Positions 58,281-64,000 of a stretch of DNA of 64,000 nt are shown here, piece by piece. Location: positions 1-64,000 of the forward strand of contig CAMNLR010000134.1 in NCBI GenBank assembly GCA_946543465.1, in the 5' to 3' direction. The translations under genes were made by a program, and so were the position numbers. Every line of letters starts with the position of its first letter. Positions within the stretch are counted from its first letter, which is position 1. Origin of the DNA: CAG-791 sp002390025 (GTDB taxonomy: Bacteria > Bacillota > Clostridia > Lachnospirales > Lachnospiraceae). The notes below the pieces were generated by a model, which saw nothing but the letters and a program-made list of their open reading frames with translations, had not been told where the DNA came from and ran no database searches.

Positions 58281-58964
58281 TCAGAGGCAGGACATTGCGT
58301 GGGCTGTCGAATATCCCTGCATCTCCAGGTCACGAAGAAGGCTGAAGCGGTCCTCATAGTTTCTCTCCTTCCCCTCAGCCGGCAGGAGAAGCGTATACCT
58401 GAGGACGTGCCCGTCGGCAGCAAGGATTTTGTGAAGACACGCCTGCTGACCGCCCGCTGCTCCAGGAATGTCTGTCCTGTCCAGGGCCGGGATCTCATAC
58501 CGGAAGTCAAGGGTCAGCGCCTCCAGATCCGGCTCTGCGCCGGTCAGGATCGCCTGCGCGCGGAGATATTTGCGCATTCTCCTTCTCTCCCGCTCTCCTA
58601 TGGCCTTCAGACGGCCCGGCGTGCTGTTGTGGCGCAGGTCCGCCAGTTTCACACGTGCCGCGATCCGGTTGCCTGAGAGGGCCTCTACGTAATCCAGATA
58701 AGGCACCCGATCGTCATGGGTCAGGAGCTGAAGGGCCTCCATGACTGCCGGTGAAAAGCCGCAGGCAGCAAGCTGTTCGTGTGTCCATGCGGTATCCTCG
58801 ACAACATCATGAAGGAGCGCCGCACATGTCTCGTCCTCCGTCTCCATCTGCTCCGCCAGGTGAAAGGGATGAAAGACATAGGGCATGCCGCCCTTGTCGG
58901 CCTGGTCCCTGTGGGCTTCAAAACAGATCTGCATGGCTTTTTGAGTAAGTTCAGTGTAAAGCAT
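58281..58964 (-). CDS. HD-domain hydrolase (SpoT/MESH1-like)
   Basis: A 227-residue protein: DKGGMPYVFHPFHLAEQM (metal-binding His), ETCAALLHDVVEDTAWTHEQL (HD plus ED catalytic pair), RVKLADLRHNSTPGRL (Asp and the NxxP motif), the set seen in RelA/SpoT-type (p)ppGpp hydrolases and MESH1. The C-terminal ~80 residues are extra and unrecognised (ILAADGHVLRYTLLLPAEG). It may hydrolyse ppGpp or another nucleotide. GGAGG before ATG. Confidence 0.82.
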   Translation of the reverse strand: MLYTELTQKAMQICFEAHRDQADKGGMPYVFHPFHLAEQMETEDETCAALLHDVVEDTAWTHEQLAACGFSPAVMEALQLLTHDDRVPYLDYVEALSGNRIAARVKLADLRHNSTPGRLKAIGERERRRMRKYLRAQAILTGAEPDLEALTLDFRYEIPALDRTDIPGAAGGQQACLHKILAADGHVLRYTLLLPAEGKERNYEDRFSLLRDLEMQGYSTAHAMSCL

Positions 58965-59054
58965 GGTATTACTCCTCCTCCCGATGACTTCTCCTCTTCC
59001 TCCGGATCATTCCATCTGTCTGTGAATGATCTGTGTGATCTGCCGGTAAAAGGG

Positions 59055-59102
59055 ATAAAAAAAAGTCCCTCAAACCTCTTTCAGACAGGTTATAAGGGAC
59101 TT
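59055..59102 (-). terminator. intrinsic terminator of tRNA-Thr
   Basis: On the - strand AAGTCCCT...AGGGACTT with inner ACC/GGT pairing, followed by a run of eight T, directly after the tRNA 3' end. Confidence 0.85.
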
Positions 59103-59107
59103 CTGAG

Positions 59108-59180
59108 AGCTGGCAACGAGAATCGAACTCGTGACCTCCGCACTACCAATGCGACGCACTACCGACTGTGCTATGCCAGC
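59108..59180 (-). tRNA. tRNA-Thr (anticodon GGT)
   Basis: Full cloverleaf on the - strand: acceptor GCTGGCA/TGCCAGC, D stem GCAC/GTGC, anticodon stem TCGCA/TGCGG with loop TTGGTAG (anticodon GGT, decoding ACC/ACT), T arm ACGAG-TTCGATT-CTCGT. Discriminator T at 59108; CCA is not encoded. Immediately followed by a terminator. Confidence 0.93.
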
Positions 59181-59370
59181 ATTTTGTTTGCTGCTGTTTT
59201 CCGCAACGAATGTATATTACCACAGGATTCGGATTTCTGTCAATCAGATTTTTCAAATATTTTCACACTGATTTTTTGCCCTGATTTTTTACACGGTTTT
59301 TTATACGTTTTTTACAGGATGTTTTTTGGCATTCGCCGTCAGAGAGGCAGCAGCACCGCTCTCAAAGCTC

Positions 59371-60069
59371 TCAGACCGGGCGGATGGTCAGGAAATGGCC
59401 GTGTCCCAGGGTCTTGTCATCGACCCAGAGGGGGCCGGGCTTCCATCCGTCCGCGAGCAGGAACTCTCTCCCTTTTGTGTCGGTTTCCCTGCAGGCATAG
59501 CAGAGCATATGGTGATTTTTGTAGGTCGGGTGGTGATAGACCTGCAGCAGAACGATCGAGCCCTGTTCCAGGGCTTTTTCTATGGCATCCGGCGTGATCC
59601 AGGGGTGAAAGCGGACACGCACGCTCCTGCCCAGCCCTGCAGCCCGCAGGCAGCTGCGGACAAAGATGCCTGTGAGAAAATTGGAGGTGCCCCCGAAGTG
59701 CCCCAGAAAATCCTGGTTCCAGTAGATCCGGGTGCGCCTGCCGATCTCCGCAAACTGCAGGAACATGTCTTCGCTGCTCTCGTTGGGACGCCGCCTGTTC
59801 TCCAGGCCTCTTTGCAGAGTGCGCACGATATTCACTGCGGCAGTGGGGCTGCAGTGACGCTTGTAGCCCTTCTCCAGGTCCATGAACTGACCTGTCGTGC
59901 AATAGGAAGCAAAGGGGATCCATGTCCGGGATCCCCTTTCATTGAGTCCGGTCACCGCCGGGCTTTTTTTTGCCGCGGACCGGCGCTTTGACAGATCCCG
60001 GCGGCCGGACCTTGCCCTGCTGCCGGAATCTGTGACGGTATTGAGTATCTGATTTACCTTTTTGATCAT
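59371..60069 (-). CDS. putative C39-like papain-fold cysteine peptidase
   Basis: A 232-residue protein. After a basic N-terminal region (residues 1-45), the segment YCTTGQFMDLEKGYKRHCSPTAAVNI carries a likely catalytic Cys preceding SPTA, and HHMLCYACRE with the following DGWKPGP resembles the His/Asp part of the peptidase C39-like (C39_2) fold. No transmembrane segments or signal peptide seen. It starts 17 bp after the clostripain gene's stop with no clear ribosome site, so coupled translation is likely. The enzymatic role is not proven by sequence. Confidence 0.55.
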   Translation of the reverse strand: MIKKVNQILNTVTDSGSRARSGRRDLSKRRSAAKKSPAVTGLNERGSRTWIPFASYCTTGQFMDLEKGYKRHCSPTAAVNIVRTLQRGLENRRRPNESSEDMFLQFAEIGRRTRIYWNQDFLGHFGGTSNFLTGIFVRSCLRAAGLGRSVRVRFHPWITPDAIEKALEQGSIVLLQVYHHPTYKNHHMLCYACRETDTKGREFLLADGWKPGPLWVDDKTLGHGHFLTIRPV

Positions 60070-60086
60070 AGAAGTTTATGCAGACA

Positions 60087-62591
60087 TTATTTGTTGATCG
60101 CCTCTGTCCAGTAGGCCTGATTGTAAATATCGGTCAGGCGGTAGGTCAGGCGCACTTTTCCGGCGGGAAGAAGGCCGTCGCTGACGGTCAGGCCGCCCTT
60201 GACGGTGATGGGGTCAAGCATGCGGTAGCTGTCCTGATATTTGCCGTCATAGGTGTAGTAATCGCAGACGAAATCAAGCACATCCCCGTCCTCGATCGCC
60301 GTGAGGTTCTTGGCAATGACTTCGATCTCCTCGTCGTCATACTCGGTAGAAGCACCGGCGACATAGCCCTTGGGGTTTTCGTTGTCAAAGACAACGATGA
60401 GATTGACCTTCTGCTCATTGAGGAAGGCGGGAACGCGGCCGGTGATGGTCCAGCTGTCTCCGTCCTCTGTCGTATCGAGGTGGTAATAGGGCACAATGTG
60501 GCCGTTCAGGGTCAGCCATGAATTGCCTTCATCCGCCACGAGGTTTCCGTCCTCATCGAAGCTGTACATGTTGTCGAGGCCCAGGTCGATGAATCCCTCT
60601 CCGTCGTCGTAGAAAAGGTTGAGATCCAGCGACTGGACAAGCCCCCACTGCTGTTCGGAGAGGGTCATGACGGGCTTGCCCTCCTCATTCTGTGTCCAGT
60701 AAAGGGCTGAGGTATCGATATGGTTTTCCGAAATATACTGGATGGTATCCTCGTCGCTGATCAGGCGGTTCGAGAGGAATCCTGCATTGGAGGAGGAAAG
60801 CCCGCTGATGGAGCTGTAGTCGCCTCCGAGGAAGCTCCCCAGGAGCTGGCTGATCATCTCATCGCTCATGCCGGAGGAACCATAGGGGGAGGTTCCCGAG
60901 TAGGAGCCGGAGGAACCGCCGCCGTAAGAACCGCCGCCGTAGGAGCCGCCGGAACCGCCCAGCAGGGTGCCGAAGAGCGAGGGGATGGGAGAACCGGTGG
61001 TGCTGCCGCCGGCTGCCGCCTGTCCGCTGGCCTGCATTCCCGCGAATACGCGGATGGCCTGGGTGTACTCTTCGTCCATGCCAATCTCGCTGTAGGACTG
61101 GGCCGCCTTGTCAACATACCTGGTGCTCTGATAAGGGAAATAAATCGACAGTCCGTAGGCATTGGTCATGCCGCGGGAAGTGCGGTTGTATTTGACCGCG
61201 CCACGGATGGCCTCCGCAAGTTCCCTGCCCTCTTTGCTGCCCACATTGTAGGCGAGATGGGCGAGGTCAACCTGGTCGATCCTGGCGGAAGTTGCGAATT
61301 CTCGGCTTCCCCTGCGTGCCATGGAAATGGTCTTGTAGTCCTTATCCTGAATGGATTTTGTGATGGATTTCGAGAAGGCATTGAGCTTGGAGGGAAGTGT
61401 GTTGGCCAGCTCCGCCAGATCCGTGACAGACAGGGTCGTCCCCTGTCCGGGTGTACGTTTGGCACAGGTCTCGACAAAGCCGTCGACGATCCTCTGCCCG
61501 ATCTCGACTGTGGGCATGGAGGTATTCCTGCTCAGCGCTGTCAGCCAGTCTGTATAATACCAGCCGATGCCCGGCTCCGTCTCTTCGGATGCGATCATGT
61601 AGTCCGCATAGCTGTTGAGCATCAGTCCGGTCTCGGCGGTTGCCATCAGGCAGGCGTCAAAGCCGACAAAATCGAAGTTGACACCGCCGTCCTTGAGGGC
61701 CTTGCTGATGCCCGCCAGGCTCATGGAGCCGCTGGCCTTGTGTTTTTCGTCATAGCCGTATCCGCTGACCGAGCCCGAGCCGTGGTCCCACAGGATCAGC
61801 TCGTTGCGGTTGGCGGGGAAATTCTTTTTGCAGAACTGGATAAAGGAAGACAGGGTTGCGGGATCTGTCATGGATCCGACGCCGGCATTGTCCACAAGCT
61901 GTAGGAGTCCTCCCTCTTTGACCTGGTAAATCTGGTTCTTGCTGCTGCTGATGATATTGTTGTTCCAGCGGCTGCATCCGCCCGTATAGACGATCAGGTT
62001 GATATTGTCGGCAATTTTGGCGGACGCCATCTCCTGCAGGTCGGAAGTCGCCATCTTGGCGCGGGATTCAAGGTCCGTACCGCAGAGGTAGACCATGATG
62101 GTCACGACATCTTTGCCGCCGCCCATGATCTGTGTGCGTTTCTCACGGGAGCCGGACGCCACATCGCTGCTGAGTGTGCTGACCGCATCGCTGTCGGACC
62201 AGGAGCTTCCCTGTGAGCCGGAGGAACTGCCGGAGGATGTGCCTGAAGACGTTCCTGAGGACGTGCCCTGGGGAGTCTGGGTATAGCCGCCGAAGCTTCC
62301 GCCGGAAGATTCGTTTGCAGTCCCGTAGTCATAGCTGACATTGCTGCCGCCGCCGGAACCGCCCAGATTTCCGCCGAACAGATAGACAAGGGCAATAATG
62401 ATGATCACGGGGAGGCTGAGGCCCGCACCGCGTGTGATCCTGCCCCCGCCGCCTCCGGAACCGCTTCCCCGGCCGCTGTAACCGTCCTTTGAGCCGACCG
62501 GACCCGTGCCCAGGCCGGATCCTCTGCGTCCCAGACCGGTTCCCTGTCCGGTCACATTTTTCTGCCTGCCGCGAGGCCTTTCACGATCCAT
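60087..62591 (-). CDS. clostripain-family (C11) cysteine peptidase, membrane-anchored
   Basis: An 834-residue protein: basic cytoplasmic N-terminus, one helix (GLSLPVIIIIALVYLFG, about residues 55-73), a Gly/Ser-rich linker, then a C11 domain: VVTIMVYLCGTDLESRAKMA, catalytic His near 270 (LILWDHGSGS) and catalytic Cys near 312 (FVGFDACLMAT). A second Gly/Ser-rich linker (GGSYGGGSYGGG) leads to a C-terminal domain of about 260 residues with IPYYHLDTTEDGDSW-like sequence. The family cleaves after Arg or Lys and often self-processes. Active outside the cell. AAGGAGG before ATG. Confidence 0.87.
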   Translation of the reverse strand: MDRERPRGRQKNVTGQGTGLGRRGSGLGTGPVGSKDGYSGRGSGSGGGGGRITRGAGLSLPVIIIIALVYLFGGNLGGSGGGSNVSYDYGTANESSGGSFGGYTQTPQGTSSGTSSGTSSGSSSGSQGSSWSDSDAVSTLSSDVASGSREKRTQIMGGGKDVVTIMVYLCGTDLESRAKMATSDLQEMASAKIADNINLIVYTGGCSRWNNNIISSSKNQIYQVKEGGLLQLVDNAGVGSMTDPATLSSFIQFCKKNFPANRNELILWDHGSGSVSGYGYDEKHKASGSMSLAGISKALKDGGVNFDFVGFDACLMATAETGLMLNSYADYMIASEETEPGIGWYYTDWLTALSRNTSMPTVEIGQRIVDGFVETCAKRTPGQGTTLSVTDLAELANTLPSKLNAFSKSITKSIQDKDYKTISMARRGSREFATSARIDQVDLAHLAYNVGSKEGRELAEAIRGAVKYNRTSRGMTNAYGLSIYFPYQSTRYVDKAAQSYSEIGMDEEYTQAIRVFAGMQASGQAAAGGSTTGSPIPSLFGTLLGGSGGSYGGGSYGGGSSGSYSGTSPYGSSGMSDEMISQLLGSFLGGDYSSISGLSSSNAGFLSNRLISDEDTIQYISENHIDTSALYWTQNEEGKPVMTLSEQQWGLVQSLDLNLFYDDGEGFIDLGLDNMYSFDEDGNLVADEGNSWLTLNGHIVPYYHLDTTEDGDSWTITGRVPAFLNEQKVNLIVVFDNENPKGYVAGASTEYDDEEIEVIAKNLTAIEDGDVLDFVCDYYTYDGKYQDSYRMLDPITVKGGLTVSDGLLPAGKVRLTYRLTDIYNQAYWTEAINK

Positions 62592-62710
62592 AATGTACCT
62601 CCTTGAAAATGATGCTGCCTTTAGTGGCAGTTACAGCAATTGTTCGTCCGGCCTGATGTCCCTGCATATGGTCAGCCTGTCGGCAGAGCGATCTGCGTTC
62701 TGTGTCCGTT

Positions 62711-64000
62711 TCAGATTTCCGCCGCGAGTTCCTGCGCCTGTGCCAGGACTCTTTCAAACTTCTGCAGCGCGGCGTGCACGGGAGCGGGGCTGGCAAGATC
62801 GACCCCCGCGTGCCTGAGTTCGTCCAGGGGATCCGCGCTTCCGCCCATGGACAGGAATTCCAGATAGCGGGAAACTGCCTGCGATCCGCCGCTGCGCACT
62901 GCCTCGGAGAGAGCAACAGCGGAGGTATAGCCCGTGGCATATTTATATACATAAAAAGGTCTGTAGAAGTGGGGGATCCTCGCCCATTCGTACTGCACTT
63001 CCTCGTCCATGGTGAGGACGGGGCCGAAATAGTCGCGGACCAGTCCGGCATAGAGGGCGTTGAGGCTGGCGGGATCCAGGGCCTCGCCGCGTTCCGCCAT
63101 CTCGTGGGCGGTCTTTTCGAACTCGGCGAACATGACCTGACGGAAGACCGTGCCCTTGAAATTCTCCAGATACTGGTTGAGGAGGGCCAGGCGCTCCCGG
63201 GGATCCTGTTCGGTCTTCAGGAGATATTCGACCAGAAGGTTCTCGTTCACCGTGGAGGCGACCTCCGCGACAAAGAGTGTGTACTCCGCGTAGTGGGGCG
63301 GCTGTGCATGGTTGGAATGCCAGGTATGCATGGAGTGTCCCATCTCATGCGCGATGGTGGAGACGCTGTCCAGCGTGCCCGTGAAATTGGTCATGATATA
63401 GGGATTAGAGTGGTAGGTGCCGGAACTGAAGGCCCCGCCGCTCTTGCCGCGGTTGGGATAGACGTCGATCCAGCGCGAGGAAAATCCCTCCCGGACGATC
63501 TTCGAATAGCTGTCCCCGAGGGGCGCGACAGCCTCCAGGACCATCTGCTGGGCCTGCTCATAGGTGTACTGCCTGCCGCTGCTGCCGGTGAGCGGCGTGT
63601 AGAGATCATAGTAATGCAGCTCATCCAGGGACAGGAGCTTTTTGCGAAGCTCCGCATAACCGTACATGGCAGGAAGATGGGCGCGGACAGTCTCGATCAA
63701 CGTATCGTAGACCTCCACGGGAATATTTTCTCCCGCCATGGACATGGCGCGGGAGGATGCGTATCCCCGCACCTGTGCCTCTGCCGCAGCCGCCTTCACA
63801 GCGCCTGCATATGTGGCGGCAAATGTGTTGATGTGCTGTCTGTATCCCCTGTAGAAACTGCGGAAAGCGTTTTCGCGCAGGGTCCGGTCGGGACTTGTCT
63901 GGAGCAGGATGTAGTTGGATCCTGTGAGCTCGTGCTCCTGGCCCTGGCTGTCCCTGACAGGATCAAAGACCATGTCTGCATCCTGCAGATTGTCCGCGAT
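62711..64000 (-). CDS. pepF: oligoendopeptidase F, C-terminal part (runs off the window)
   Basis: About 430 residues of an M3B zinc peptidase, truncated only by the window edge. The zinc motif is IAHEMGHSMHTW, with downstream Glu ligand in YTLFVAEVASTVNEN, and IPHFYRPFYVYKYATG near the end, typical of PepF. Full proteins are about 600 residues, so roughly the first 170 are missing. The family degrades 7-17-residue peptides in the cytosol. Stop is at 62711; the clostripain gene lies 119 bp downstream. Confidence 0.93.
   Translation of the reverse strand: MADNLQDADMVFDPVRDSQGQEHELTGSNYILLQTSPDRTLRENAFRSFYRGYRQHINTFAATYAGAVKAAAAEAQVRGYASSRAMSMAGENIPVEVYDTLIETVRAHLPAMYGYAELRKKLLSLDELHYYDLYTPLTGSSGRQYTYEQAQQMVLEAVAPLGDSYSKIVREGFSSRWIDVYPNRGKSGGAFSSGTYHSNPYIMTNFTGTLDSVSTIAHEMGHSMHTWHSNHAQPPHYAEYTLFVAEVASTVNENLLVEYLLKTEQDPRERLALLNQYLENFKGTVFRQVMFAEFEKTAHEMAERGEALDPASLNALYAGLVRDYFGPVLTMDEEVQYEWARIPHFYRPFYVYKYATGYTSAVALSEAVRSGGSQAVSRYLEFLSMGGSADPLDELRHAGVDLASPAPVHAALQKFERVLAQAQELAAEI

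Noticed and set aside
1..64000. Prophage, integrative element or insertion sequence
   Set aside because: No integrase, terminase, capsid, relaxase or standard transposase was seen; the Rpn-type fragment is the only mobile-element-related protein.

Overview
The window reads as a single chromosomal segment of an anaerobic, GC-rich Clostridia, most likely a Lachnospiraceae-type bacterium. That rests on the Clostridia-style order ispF-cysS-mrnC-rlmB-sigH, the paired glgC/glgD, a purine pathway with separate PurH transformylase and PurO cyclohydrolase, anaerobic sulfite reductase AsrABC, a clostridial soluble nitrate reductase, a short SufB partner for SufC, and a butyryl-CoA-type dehydrogenase. 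No phage, integrase, insertion sequence or CRISPR array was recognised.

Layout. 0-5.9 kb: GNAT-Nudix fusion, two PHP phosphatases, a rhomboid protease, an MBL hydrolase, an AIM24 fragment, and an XRE regulator followed by an AAA ATPase. 6.2-7.9 kb: a repeat-rich stretch with a damaged HigB/RelE-like toxin and a lone double-glycine leader peptide. 8-14.6 kb: molybdenum cofactor genes (mobA, moaC, mobB) interleaved with a cytoplasmic alpha-amylase and a zinc-ribbon/TPM-domain pair. 14.8-18.3 kb: DUF1622 protein, a Gfo/Idh/MocA dehydrogenase, and a gutted Rpn-type nuclease followed by a palindrome-rich block. 18.3-28.2 kb: asrABC, a TDT transporter, narABC-type nitrate reductase and a divergent Crp/Fnr regulator with a candidate operator; the Moco genes upstream would supply the nitrate reductase cofactor. 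28.5-35.7 kb: a zinc-ribbon membrane protein, then a potassium locus (KtrB, KtrA, small membrane protein, KdpD-like kinase, KdpE-like regulator). 36-49 kb: acyl-CoA dehydrogenase, DnaJ-like chaperone, PepT, then trmD, HD nucleotidase, sigH, rlmB, mrnC, cysS, ispF, then purH and purO. 49.6-64 kb: two membrane-anchored surface-type proteins, glgC-glgD, DUF134-sufC-sufB-like, a second HD protein, tRNA-Thr, a C39-like protein, a clostripain-family peptidase and the C-terminal part of PepF.

The most unusual property is structural. Nearly every intergenic gap carries its own locus-specific tandem repeat, several of which start inside the 3' end of the adjoining gene (toxin, TDT transporter, narA, sigH) and some of which expand in frame inside conserved enzymes (mobA, trmD). 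Superimposed on these is a dispersed palindromic element with core GGGACGGTTC, found at seven loci with three different arm sequences, usually right at gene stop codons; in one case it supplies the last residues and stop of a histidinol-phosphatase-like gene. Other leads are the orphan double-glycine peptide with its 20-bp repeat leader, a multi-hairpin leader ahead of moaC, and a 32-bp repeat that multiplies the ribosome-binding region of the Crp/Fnr regulator.

All functional names are from motif recognition by eye; no alignment or database search was run.
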